DNA of 60,329 nucleotides, from assembly GCA_030949985.1 (NCBI GenBank), contig JAUZRX010000060.1, positions 1-60,329 on the forward strand. Reading direction: 5' to 3'. Below the pieces are notes generated by a model. It saw only the letters and a program-made list of their open reading frames with translations, made no database searches and was not told the DNA's origin. Position 1 is the first letter of the stretch. Every line of letters begins with the position of its first letter. This DNA is from Acidobacteriota bacterium. GTDB lineage: Bacteria; Acidobacteriota; Polarisedimenticolia; J045. Position numbers and translations under genes: made by a program. Below are positions 1 through 9,153 of the stretch, piece by piece.

Positions 1-273
1 GCCCTGGGAAAGGTGCTGGGCGCTTGCGGGACGAGGGAGGAGGCGCGAGAGCGGCTCGAGGAGGCCTTCCGGCTGGCCAGGACGCACGGTCTGATTGAGA
101 AGGCACGTGAAGCGGGCCAGCACCTCGAAACGCTGGCGGCAGAGTGGGGAGACAGTGCCGAACGCCGCCGATGGAGAAGCCGGCTGAAGCGGCTTTCCGG
201 CCCGAATCTCGGCACGCTCATGAGCGCGATGGGCTGGGATGTTCGTCCCAAAGAGAGGAGGAGAACCCCATGA
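1..273 (+). CDS. C-terminal end of a TPR-like helical protein (partial)
   Basis: The frame is open at the left edge of the window, so only the last 90 residues of a longer protein are visible. They form Ala/Glu/Arg-rich amphipathic helices (EEARERLEEAFRLAR, then IEKAREAGQHLETLA), the helix-turn-helix texture of a terminal tetratricopeptide repeat, followed by a basic tail. No catalytic motif is visible. TPR arrays of this kind often end long Ser/Thr-kinase or regulator proteins, but nothing here decides that. The TGA stop overlaps the ATG of the next reading frame (ATGA at 270-273), which suggests translational coupling and one transcript. Confidence 0.5.
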   Translation, partial: ALGKVLGACGTREEARERLEEAFRLARTHGLIEKAREAGQHLETLAAEWGDSAERRRWRSRLKRLSGPNLGTLMSAMGWDVRPKERRRTP

Positions 274-398
274 TCGGGAATGTTCTGAAGGGCCTCATTC
301 TTCTCCTGCTCGGGTTGACTTTTCTTCATCCGTTGGCAGCGGAGGTTTCGGTCGACCGGCAGCCGGACTCGGACGTGGAGTCGGCGGTCTTGACCTAA
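270..398 (+). CDS. Signal-peptide fragment; 5' part of a split secreted-protein gene
   Basis: This 42-residue frame starts MIGNVLKGLILLLLGLTF and continues to an AxA-like site (PLAAE), a textbook Sec signal peptide, then runs only about 20 residues before TAA at 396-398. The next codons stay open in the same frame into the propeller-like ORF that begins 6 bp later. The simplest reading is one exported protein (270-1142) cut by a single nonsense codon. A signal peptide alone is unlikely to be functional. AGGAGGAGAA at 256-265 is a good ribosome binding site for the ATG at 270, so this is the true translation start of the locus. A sequencing error at the TAA is the main alternative. Confidence 0.5.
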   Translation: MIGNVLKGLILLLLGLTFLHPLAAEVSVDRQPDSDVESAVLT

Positions 399-404
399 GA
401 TCTG

Positions 405-1142
405 ATGGCGGGAGGGGACGATGGCGCTCCTTGGCCCATCATGCGCCTCCACATTCCTGCTGCCTGGGCTCTGAACCCGGACGGCAGCGCCGGTCCCACT
501 CCGGACGGCTGGCCCTCTCTGGCATGGGATCCCGTCGGCGATGTTCCCGAGGTGGCCTGGTCCCGGCACGACGGGACGGACTACGAGATCGTCATCTCCA
601 GGTGGAGTGGTGACAGGTGGACCGACCCGGAGACGCTCACGACCAACTCCGTGGACGACCAGGACCCGGAATTCGCCTACGCCCCGGATGGAACGGCACG
701 CATCACCTACTGGTCCGAGGGCAAAGTGTACTGGCTGACCCGGCCGCCGCTCGGCGCATGGTCGGCACCCGTGCCGGTCGACGCCGGTGTGAAATCGTCA
801 GTCACCAGTTCTGTCGAGGAACTCGTAGCTTACCAGCGCCCCACGGATCCGAGCGGCACGGAGGTCGTCGTCTCCGAAGGTGGCAACGGATGGACCCCCA
901 CCACCCTGGCGACCACCGTTTTCACGGGGCTGGACGGCAACGGTGACATCGACATCCGGCTCCATGCTCGCTCGGGCAGGGTCTGGATCGACTGGGAGGA
1001 TGCAGCGGACTCTCTCGGCTGGTGCAGACTCGAATCTGGTGGCTGGTCATCACCCCGCTACGAACCGGTCTCGAGCCCGAACGACGAAGAGGCAGCCCGC
1101 TTGCGCATCCAGCGCCAGGCACTTCGGGGTGGCGGACAGTAG
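405..1142 (+). CDS. Propeller-like secreted protein, body of the split gene
   Basis: This 245-residue frame contains repeats of the form PSLAWDPVGDVPEVAWSRHD and PEFAYAPDGTARITYWSEG. These are beta-blade-like units with W/Y-S and D-G turns, as found in extracellular sialidase/BNR- or Kelch-like propellers that report conditions. No enzyme motif is recognised. It lacks its own signal peptide; one is supplied in the same frame by 270-398, upstream of an in-frame TAA. No Shine-Dalgarno sequence precedes ATG 405, so independent initiation looks poor. It is therefore best read as the remainder of a pseudogene or of a read-through gene. The fold assignment is inference from sequence texture only. 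Confidence 0.5.
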   Translation: MAGGDDGAPWPIMRLHIPAAWALNPDGSAGPTPDGWPSLAWDPVGDVPEVAWSRHDGTDYEIVISRWSGDRWTDPETLTTNSVDDQDPEFAYAPDGTARITYWSEGKVYWLTRPPLGAWSAPVPVDAGVKSSVTSSVEELVAYQRPTDPSGTEVVVSEGGNGWTPTTLATTVFTGLDGNGDIDIRLHARSGRVWIDWEDAADSLGWCRLESGGWSSPRYEPVSSPNDEEAARLRIQRQALRGGGQ

Positions 1143-1519
1143 GCTCCGCAGTTGCAGAAACTAGGCTCTGGATTCTCCGGGAACGACAGTTGATGGGCCG
1201 TATCTGGCGAATGACGGCAGGTATCCGTCTGGTTCCAGAGTTCACGGGCGGTGAAGTTCCCGGACCAGCGGTGGAGATCCGCTATCTGGGCGAGAACCCA
1301 CCTCTACGCCAGCTCGAGGCGGGAAAGTGGACGCGTGGTTTTGCAACGCTGGGGTAGGCAGTCTCACCAGCGAGCATCCTGGACGAAGTCCCCCGCGCCG
1401 ACAAACCCGGCTCGCCTCGCCGGTAGCGCCACCGCCTCCCCGTCCCGGATGATGCGCGGCATGTTCAGAAAGCTGCTCGTCGCCAACCGTGGTGAGGTCG
1501 CCGTCCGCGTGGCCCCTAC
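1143..1519. other. Gene-free stretch ending in a truncated biotin carboxylase copy
   Basis: No convincing gene lies here. The first ~270 bp carry only shadow frames. The last ~100 bp duplicate the 5' end of the biotin carboxylase gene found at 5086. A residual frame ([18 protein letters not shown]) starts at 1450 and runs into unrelated sequence, stopping at 1580. The 3' end of the minus-strand FG-GAP gene abuts this relic. Confidence 0.6.
1420..1515 (+). repeat. Direct repeat copy A: duplicated 5' end of the biotin carboxylase gene
   Basis: This 96-bp stretch matches 5086-5181 with three mismatches by hand alignment (G1450-region GATGATG versus GATAATG; AACCGTGG versus AACCGGGG; GTCGCCG versus GTCGCTG). 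It spans the leader and the first ~18 codons ([18 protein letters not shown]). The mismatches leave the encoded residues unchanged, which suggests the copy once sat under coding constraint or that the duplication is recent. The two copies flank a ~3.6-kb block holding two secreted-protein genes. Confidence 0.85.
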
Positions 1520-3586
1520 CTACGGGCAGGCCGAGGGGTTGGTGTTCAGGCGCTCGCTGCCAGCGGAGTCGTTGCCGTAGCTTCCTGCTGAAGAGCAGGT
1601 GAGGTTGCGACCGCGGATCAGCAGGAAGAAACCCTCGCCGGCTACGGGCACCTCGTCTTCCTCGAAGGTCGTATCGCCAAGGTCGCTGTCGCGGTCGTTC
1701 TGGCAGCTCCCGTAGTCGCCACCGCCCAGGGCACTGAGCGCCCCTCGTGAGACGTCATAGAGGTCGGAGAAGGCGGCCACATCCCACTGCAACGTCGTCT
1801 TCGAGCCTGCCGCGAACCGCACTCCATCGACGACCGAAGGAGTCCCTCCCGCCGGGTCCGCGGGCGCGCAGTCCTGCTCATCGATCTGGCCGTCAGCGTC
1901 GTAGTCTCCGTCGCAGGCATCACCGATTCCGTTGCCGTCACCGTCCTCCTGGCCCGGGTTGAAGACCAGCGGGCAGTTGTCCGGGAGCTGGGTCAGCCCG
2001 TCACCATCGACGTCGACGGGGCTGATCAGCCAGACCGATGGAACCTCGGTATCGCTGTCGATGTCCGTCGAAGCGATCATCTCCGCTATGCCATCGCCAT
2101 TGAGGTCGCCGATGCTCTTGACGTTCAGCTTGTCTCCGGCACGGCCGTAGATCACCATGTCGTGGTCATTGTTGGCGACCTCGAGCTCGCTGGGGAAGAG
2201 CAAGGGGCCGAAGAACACGCTGATCTCGCCGGCGTCGATCCGAGCATTGTCAGTTCCATCCGCTTTCGAGGCACCGCAAACGAGATCAATTATACCGTCT
2301 CCATTGACGTCGCCGGCTCGTATACCTGCAGCATAGCTGTCCCCGGCCTCCGAGCCGTAAACGATAAGGTCGGAATCGGTCGCGAGATCGATGATAGCCG
2401 GAGGATTGAGGCCTGGCTCAGAGACCCGGGCTTCGCCCGCCAGCGACTGGTCATTGTTCTTGCCGTCGGCTCGAATCGAGCCCAACAGCAATTCGGCGTG
2501 CGCATCACCGTCGAGATTCGACACGATCGGGTACTGAGGGGTGCCAAAAGCATCGGCGGTATCCGCCCCAAACAGAAAAATATCCGGGTCCTCCACGAAC
2601 AGGTCGATCGACTTGGGCCATGTGGCGCGTCCGATGAATACGTTGATATCGCCTGCGTTATTGCGGCTATCGTCCTGACCGTCCCCGCTCGGCGCGACTG
2701 CGATGAGGTCATCTGTCCCGTCGGCGTCCAGATCTCCGCTGCCCACGACCCCAAGGCCATCGAAGGAGGCCCGGCCGTAGATCGTCACATCACTGTCCGT
2801 CACCAGATCTACAGTTCCCGGCCAAACGACTCGACCCAATACAACGTACACCCTTCCCGCATTGGTACCGGTTCCGGGGCTGATCCCTGGCGTATTGCCG
2901 GCGCCGAGCAGGATGTCACCCAACCCGTCGCCACTCACGTCACCAACGGAAACCTGGCCGCTGTCCGCGAGTTGCCCACTGCTGATGTTGCCGTAAACCT
3001 GAATTCCGGGATCGGCAAGGAGGTCGATCTCCGGAGCCATGGAAGGGCCACCCAGAACTACATGTGCCTGTCCGGCGTTGTTGCGAGTGTTGCTCGGTCC
3101 ATCGCCGAGGGGCGTTCCGAGTACGATGTCGTCGTAGCCGTCTCCGTTCACGTCTCCACAGCCGAGACCCTTTGCAGCGTGATCGTAGGGATCCTGGCCG
3201 TAGATCCAGACATCACTGTCCACGATCAGACTCAGAGGGCCGATCCAGCGGCCGCGGTGGCCGTATACCACATAGGCTTCACCCACACCCAGGCGCGAGT
3301 CACCCGGGCCGTCCCCATCCGGAGAACTGACGAGAAGGTCGTCGATACCATCGCCGTTGATGTCACAGGTCTCCATCCTCCTTCCTGCCTGGTCCCGCAG
3401 CGGGCCATCGATGCGAACAACATCAGGATCACTAGCCAGGTCAACGACCTCGACGGCCGGAGACGGAAAGATCGCCTCCACACCAATAGCCAGGACAAGC
3501 AGGAGGAACCTACCCAGGGTTGCCACGGACAGCCGCCGGAGTGGTCTTCCGTCTCGTCGACCTGTCGATGAGTTACTGCGGCCCAC
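1520..3586 (-). CDS. Secreted FG-GAP (integrin-alpha-like) / thrombospondin-3 repeat protein
   Basis: The protein has 688 residues. An N-terminal signal anchor (LGRFLLLVLAIGVEAIF, residues ~25-40) is followed by about six to seven FG-GAP blades. Each carries a calcium-binding loop such as CDINGDGIDDLLVSSPDGDG or CGDVNGDGYDDIVLGTPLGD, with VYG motifs at the blade ends (residues ~45-520). A thrombospondin type-3-like Asp-rich stretch (DNCPLVFNPGQEDGDGNGIG, ~525-560) and a fibronectin-like C-terminal domain ending NTNPSACP follow. That C-terminal module with paired cysteines is familiar from acidobacterial secreted proteins. The role is probably extracellular or surface binding; the ligand is unknown. 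The assigned start is GTG with an SD only ~2 nt away, so a slightly later start is possible. Its start overlaps the upstream gene by 14 bp, which implies co-translation. The stop lies just past a truncated biotin carboxylase copy. Confidence 0.85.
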   Translation of the reverse strand: MGRSNSSTGRRDGRPLRRLSVATLGRFLLLVLAIGVEAIFPSPAVEVVDLASDPDVVRIDGPLRDQAGRRMETCDINGDGIDDLLVSSPDGDGPGDSRLGVGEAYVVYGHRGRWIGPLSLIVDSDVWIYGQDPYDHAAKGLGCGDVNGDGYDDIVLGTPLGDGPSNTRNNAGQAHVVLGGPSMAPEIDLLADPGIQVYGNISSGQLADSGQVSVGDVSGDGLGDILLGAGNTPGISPGTGTNAGRVYVVLGRVVWPGTVDLVTDSDVTIYGRASFDGLGVVGSGDLDADGTDDLIAVAPSGDGQDDSRNNAGDINVFIGRATWPKSIDLFVEDPDIFLFGADTADAFGTPQYPIVSNLDGDAHAELLLGSIRADGKNNDQSLAGEARVSEPGLNPPAIIDLATDSDLIVYGSEAGDSYAAGIRAGDVNGDGIIDLVCGASKADGTDNARIDAGEISVFFGPLLFPSELEVANNDHDMVIYGRAGDKLNVKSIGDLNGDGIAEMIASTDIDSDTEVPSVWLISPVDVDGDGLTQLPDNCPLVFNPGQEDGDGNGIGDACDGDYDADGQIDEQDCAPADPAGGTPSVVDGVRFAAGSKTTLQWDVAAFSDLYDVSRGALSALGGGDYGSCQNDRDSDLGDTTFEEDEVPVAGEGFFLLIRGRNLTCSSAGSYGNDSAGSERLNTNPSACP

Positions 3587-4874
3587 TTCCTGCTCTTACG
3601 GCGTCGATGCGGTGATCCCAGTGATTGACATTTACGCCATGGCGGCCGCTACTGTTGTACAGTGGATGTCCGAGCTGGACATCCGGATCGAGGATGTCTC
3701 TCCACTCGCAACTGGACGCACATGACGAGCCATCGCAGTCCCAGGCAAGCAGGGCGTGAATCGTTGTTTGACTATCGTCGTTCTCTTCGACTTCAATGCG
3801 CAGAAGAACCTGTCCTCCATTCTTCAGCCCTGTCCGGTCCACCGCAGGACACTTGACCATGACCTTCTGGAATGGAAGAAGCTCCTTTTCTCCCTCGGAG
3901 CATCCGCTGGGCCCCGCGCGGATGATGCGAAGTTCGGGCTCGAAATCCTCGTCATCGTCCCATGTGGGCCCGTGTCGGGCCTGGACGACGTAAGCGTAAG
4001 CGGCAAGCGTTGTGCCCCCGCAGACGTCCGGAGCAGTCAGGTCGCGTGCCTGGACCGAAACACGCCAGTTCTTCGGGCGTCCACTGGTCCCGAGAGGATT
4101 CGGCTTCTGGGCGGTGCTGAGAGTCCGGAACTCTGCCTGCGTGAAGACATGGGTGTCCGTGGCTTCCCGACCCCAGGATGCCGTCGATCCCTGGGGGAAG
4201 AGAGCATAGCGGATGCCACCGGCATCTTCGGCGATCCGGTGCAACTGGCCCATGACCTTCCAAGCATCCTCGGGGCCGAGTCCGTCGCCTGGGCGCGGGC
4301 TGGTCGGCTGGCGCTCGAAGGTGTCTTCTACCTGCTGCGGGACCGCAGTCAGCGGCTTCGGATTCGGCAAGAACGCAGCGGTCGCTTGCGGAGATGACCA
4401 CCGAGACCAACAAGTCTTGTCACCGTTCGCATCTTCGAAGGCGACCCGATAGACATGATCGGTGCTCGCATCGCTCAATCCCGAGGCGCCGAACGAAACC
4501 GCGGTGCTCGGACGCCATCCACCCTGGGGCATGCCATCAATCGACCTGTGCCGCCAGAGAATGTCATAGGCTCCCGAACCGAGTACTTGCGCGGCCTCCC
4601 ACCAGATCGCGTGGGCAGAGGTCAACCCCTCGGACAACACAGATGACATGAGGGTTACCTGCTGCGCCCGAATCGGGCCGGTTACCTGCGGCGGCGTGTC
4701 TGTGGCAGGACACGGAAGGACCTCATCGCCGCCTGGAATCGCAAGGCCGCAAAGCTGAGCGTAGTAAGGGTCGTTCTCAGCCTCGGGGGCCGAGAGCGGC
4801 TCGGGCGTTGGGCACAGGGCAGAACTCGGCGCGGTGGTGAGCATGAAGCCCGCTACCAGGACCGCCGCCAGCAA
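3573..4874 (-). CDS. Secreted protein of unknown function, possibly phase-variable
   Basis: The frame from TTG 4874 gives 433 residues starting LLAAVLVAGFMLTTAPSSA, a hydrophobic signal-peptide core ending in an AxA-like site, then LCPTPEP. The body is Trp-, Cys- and Asp-rich with no recognised domain; it includes YDILWRHRSIDG and LLAWDCDGSSCASSCEW, the latter a cysteine cluster near the C-terminus. TTG 4874 has no SD and no basic n-region. A strong SD (GGAGGGAGAG, complement of 4941-4950) and ATG (4935) lie upstream but are out of frame by one dinucleotide across an (AG)6 tract. One more AG unit would join ATG 4935 to this frame and give a complete signal peptide (MNKREREHKRSDDRG, then the core). 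The gene is the first of a two-gene minus-strand operon. Confidence 0.6.
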   Translation of the reverse strand: MLAAVLVAGFMLTTAPSSALCPTPEPLSAPEAENDPYYAQLCGLAIPGGDEVLPCPATDTPPQVTGPIRAQQVTLMSSVLSEGLTSAHAIWWEAAQVLGSGAYDILWRHRSIDGMPQGGWRPSTAVSFGASGLSDASTDHVYRVAFEDANGDKTCWSRWSSPQATAAFLPNPKPLTAVPQQVEDTFERQPTSPRPGDGLGPEDAWKVMGQLHRIAEDAGGIRYALFPQGSTASWGREATDTHVFTQAEFRTLSTAQKPNPLGTSGRPKNWRVSVQARDLTAPDVCGGTTLAAYAYVVQARHGPTWDDDEDFEPELRIIRAGPSGCSEGEKELLPFQKVMVKCPAVDRTGLKNGGQVLLRIEVEENDDSQTTIHALLAWDCDGSSCASSCEWRDILDPDVQLGHPLYNSSGRHGVNVNHWDHRIDAVRAGSGPQ

Positions 4875-4916
4875 ACAGATCCTGCGGCAGGAGCCGCGAT
4901 CATCTGATCTCTTGTG

Positions 4917-4928
4917 CTCTCTCTCTCT
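4917..4928 (-). repeat. (AG)6 dinucleotide tract at the 5' end of a secreted-protein gene
   Basis: The plus strand reads six CT units here, that is (AG)6 on the coding strand, beginning within codon 3 of the ATG at 4935. With six units the ATG frame stops after MNKRERAQEIR. With seven units it enters the long signal-peptide frame. Short dinucleotide tracts inside 5' coding regions are classic slipped-strand phase-variation sites. Confidence 0.75.
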
Positions 4929-4932
4929 TGTT

Positions 4933-4950
4933 CATATTGGCTCTCCCTCC
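4933..4950 (-). promoter_or_regulatory. Strong Shine-Dalgarno and ATG preceding the (AG)6 tract
   Basis: On the minus strand GGAGGGAGAG (4950-4941) is followed after 5 nt by ATG (4935-4933). This is the best translation start near the gene, yet it is out of frame with the body by one AG unit. That argues the TTG at 4874 is not the native start. Confidence 0.65.
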
Positions 4951-5085
4951 CGACTTGCAAGGCGACCGGATGCTCACAAACGCCGTCCGGGCGTCATGCG
5001 AAACAACATTGCGGGGAGTCACGCACCGTACGACAGGCGCACTCCCATGACATCTTTAGCTACTACCTGGACCCACTGGTGTCAA

Positions 5086-5181
5086 CCGGTAGCGCCACCG
5101 CCTCCCCGTCCCGGATAATGCGCGGCATGTTCAGAAAGCTGCTCGTCGCCAACCGGGGTGAGGTCGCTGTCCGCGTGGCCC
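5086..5181 (+). repeat. Direct repeat copy B: leader and 5' end of the intact biotin carboxylase gene
   Basis: This is the partner of 1420-1515, with 93 of 96 positions identical by hand count. It includes the GATAAT sequence 8 bp before the start codon and the first ~18 codons of the functional gene. Confidence 0.85.
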
Positions 5182-6503
5182 GCACCTGCCGCAAGATGTC
5201 GGTCTGTCCCGTGGCCGTGTTCAGCGAGGCCGACCGGGGGGCGCCCTGGCTCGAGGCCTTCGACGAGGCGATCTGCCTCGGACCGGCCCATCCTGCCAGG
5301 AGCTATCTCGACCAGGAGGCGATCCTCCAGGCCGCGCAGCAGGCTGACGTGCAGGCCCTGCACCCGGGCTGGGGCTTCCTCGCCGAGAACGCCCTGTTTG
5401 CCACTCGAGTGCGCCATCAGGGTCTCGCCTGGGTCGGCCCGCCTCCCCGAGCGATCCGCCTGATGGGAGACAAGGCCCTGGCCCGCCGGACCGTGGCCTC
5501 CGCCGGCCTGCCCACCATCCCCGGCTCCGAGGGCACCCTGGACGACATCGACCAGGCCCGGCGCCTGGCCGCCGAGATCGGCTATCCCGTGCTGCTCAAG
5601 GCCACTGCCGGCGGGGGCGGCAAGGGCATGCGCATCTGTCGCGACGAAAGTGAGCTGGCCCAGGGCTTCACCGAGGCCAGCCGGGAGGCCGAGGCCTCCT
5701 TCAGCAACCCGGGGCTCTACCTGGAGAAGTTCATCGAGCGCGGCCGTCACATCGAATTCCAGCTGATGGCCGATAGCTGGGGTGCGGCCGTGCACCTCGG
5801 CGAGCGAGAGTGCTCGGTCCAGCGCCGTCACCAGAAGCTCGTCGAAGAGGCCCCCAGCCCCGTACTCGACCCAGCCCTGCGCCAACACTACGGCGAGCTG
5901 GTGGTCCAGGCCGCCCTGGCCGTGGGCTACGAGGGGGCCGGAACGGTGGAGTTCCTGCGGGAGCCCGGCGGCAAGCTCTACTTCATGGAGATGAACACCC
6001 GCCTGCAGGTGGAGCACCCGGTGACCGAGATGATCTCCGGCATCGACCTGGTCGAGCACCAGCTTCGGGTGGCCGCCGGCGAGCGCCTGGCCCTGCGCCA
6101 GGAAGAGATCACCCTCGACGGCCACGCCATCGAGGCCCGAATCAACGCCGAGGACCCCTCCGACGACTTCCGGCCCTCCCCGGGCGAGATCACCCGCTTC
6201 GACTTCCCTCGGCAGGTCGACGGCGCGAGGATCCGGGTCGATACCCACGTGCTCCGGCCCTCGGAGGTGCCCCCCTTCTACGATTCCCTGGTGGCCAAGG
6301 TCATCGCCTGGGGCCCCAGCCGCCCGGCGGCCATCGCAGGCCTGAGCGCGTGCCTGGCCGGAGCCCGCATCGAGGGGGTGCCCACCACGATCCCCGCCCA
6401 CCTGAAGATCCTCGCCCACCAGGCCTTCACCTCGGGCGACTACGACACCGGCACGCTCGAGGACATCGACCTCGGCTCCCCCGCCCCGCATCCTTCCGAC
6501 TGA
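5127..6503 (+). CDS. accC: Biotin carboxylase subunit of an acyl-CoA carboxylase
   Basis: The product carboxylates biotin on the carrier protein with ATP and bicarbonate, in the cytoplasm. Its 458 residues match the family's usual ~450. The N-terminal [20 protein letters not shown] is the family signature. ATP-grasp features follow: the glycine-rich loop [12 protein letters not shown] (~155-166), [13 protein letters not shown] (~201-213), GAGTVEFL and the catalytic stretch [16 protein letters not shown] (~285-300), then the C-terminal domain ([12 protein letters not shown]). ATG 5127 is chosen over ATG 5118 because homologues begin MFRK. No clear SD is present; GATAAT at 5113-5118 could be a -10 giving a near-leaderless mRNA, which is speculative. 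It is the first gene of the carboxylase operon, 18 bp before the carboxyltransferase. A truncated second copy of its 5' end lies at 1420. Confidence 0.93.
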   Translation: MFRKLLVANRGEVAVRVARTCRKMSVCPVAVFSEADRGAPWLEAFDEAICLGPAHPARSYLDQEAILQAAQQADVQALHPGWGFLAENALFATRVRHQGLAWVGPPPRAIRLMGDKALARRTVASAGLPTIPGSEGTLDDIDQARRLAAEIGYPVLLKATAGGGGKGMRICRDESELAQGFTEASREAEASFSNPGLYLEKFIERGRHIEFQLMADSWGAAVHLGERECSVQRRHQKLVEEAPSPVLDPALRQHYGELVVQAALAVGYEGAGTVEFLREPGGKLYFMEMNTRLQVEHPVTEMISGIDLVEHQLRVAAGERLALRQEEITLDGHAIEARINAEDPSDDFRPSPGEITRFDFPRQVDGARIRVDTHVLRPSEVPPFYDSLVAKVIAWGPSRPAAIAGLSACLAGARIEGVPTTIPAHLKILAHQAFTSGDYDTGTLEDIDLGSPAPHPSD

Positions 6504-6521
6504 CCCCCGCGAGGACTCGTC

Positions 6522-8243
<1,722 letters not shown>

Positions 8244-8300
8244 ACGCGAAGAGTTTCAAGCTCGCGGCTCGAGCGCTTTGCTGTAAGATGCAGGTGTAGG

Positions 8301-8330
8301 CCCGACCCCCAAAAGCCCGACCCCCAAAAG
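8301..8330 (+). repeat. Two tandem copies of a 15-bp unit
   Basis: CCCGACCCCCAAAAG occurs twice head to tail in the 113-bp gap between the carboxyltransferase and the small downstream gene. It has no dyad symmetry and no obvious promoter role. Confidence 0.8.
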
Positions 8331-8356
8331 GTGTGCAATACCATACGGAGCGGCGG

Positions 8357-8557
8357 ATGAACTCACGCGTGGTCACCTTCCAGAAGTGGATGCTCGAAAA
8401 CGAGGACTTCCTCGAGTCTCTCGGGAGGCATGCAGCCCGCCGCATCGCCGACTCCATCCTGGAGAGCGGCGAGGTGGACTGGGAAGAAGTGATCGACGGC
8501 CTTTCCCAGGACATGGAGCGCGAGATGAACTGGTTCGCGCCACGCAACCAGGCCTGA
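8357..8557 (+). CDS. Small acidic protein of unknown function within the carboxylase operon
   Basis: The product is 66 residues, MNSRVVTFQKWMLENEDF onward, predicted all-helical and acidic, with no signal peptide, membrane segment or Cys pair. It is not recognised. ATG 8357 is preferred over GTG 8333 because CGGAGCGGCGG precedes it closely. The location between the carboxyltransferase and the biotin carrier gene, 23 bp before the latter, suggests an accessory subunit or assembly factor for the complex. That role is inferred from context only. Confidence 0.6.
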   Translation: MNSRVVTFQKWMLENEDFLESLGRHAARRIADSILESGEVDWEEVIDGLSQDMEREMNWFAPRNQA

Positions 8558-8580
8558 AGCCCCGGCGAGGAGCGATCCCC

Positions 8581-9153
8581 ATGGTCCGGCCCAGCCTTCC
8601 CGCGTTGCTCATCGAAGGTGATGCAGGCAAACGGCAGATTGCGGCTCCCGCACCGGGGCGGATCCGCTGGTACCGCCTCGAGGGCGAGGTGGTCACCGCC
8701 GGCAGCCGACTCGGCCTGCTCACCGAAAACGAGCGCCATTTCGACCTGGTTTTTCCCCGGGCCCGGCCGGCCCAGCTCCGGGAGGTGCTTCTGGCCGACC
8801 CCTCGACGGCCTGCGAGTACGGCCAGGTGCTGGCCGTGGCGGTGGCTCCCAGCGGCGCGGAAGCGGCGGATCCCGAAAGCCAGGACACGGACAGTTCCGC
8901 CTTCGAGGTCCGCTCCCCGACCCACGGCACATTCTATCGGCGCCCCTCCCCCGACAGTCCGCCTTACATCGAAGTGGGCACCGAACTGCAGCGGGGGGAT
9001 ACCCTGGGCCTGGTGGAAGTGATGAAGTGCTTTTCCCCGATCACCTTCGATCCCCCGGCCGGCGCGGAGCGGGCCCGGGTGGTCGAAATCCTCGCCGCCG
9101 ACGGCAGCGAGGTCCGCGCCGAGCAGCCCCTGGTGCGCATGGAATGGCTTTGA
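8581..9153 (+). CDS. Biotin carboxyl carrier protein, AccB-like
   Basis: The protein has 190 residues. The C-terminal ~80 form a biotinyl domain: VRSPTHGTFYRRPSPDSPPY (AccB-type thumb region) and the attachment motif LVEVMKCFSPI, whose Lys (~149) would carry biotin. E. coli AccB has EAMKMM at this place, so V and C are substitutions. The N-terminal ~70 residues (IAAPAPGRIRWYRLEGEVV, then GSRLGLL) look like a second, degenerate biotinyl/lipoyl half without an acceptor Lys. It serves as the swinging carrier between the biotin carboxylase and the carboxyltransferase. SD GAGGAG precedes the ATG. The gene end overlaps the next start by 10 bp. Confidence 0.85.
   Translation: MVRPSLPALLIEGDAGKRQIAAPAPGRIRWYRLEGEVVTAGSRLGLLTENERHFDLVFPRARPAQLREVLLADPSTACEYGQVLAVAVAPSGAEAADPESQDTDSSAFEVRSPTHGTFYRRPSPDSPPYIEVGTELQRGDTLGLVEVMKCFSPITFDPPAGAERARVVEILAADGSEVRAEQPLVRMEWL

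Noticed and set aside
2162-3571. 469-codon plus-strand frame opposite the FG-GAP gene
   Set aside because: The minus strand shows repeated DxNGDGxDD calcium loops; the plus frame is its regular shadow.
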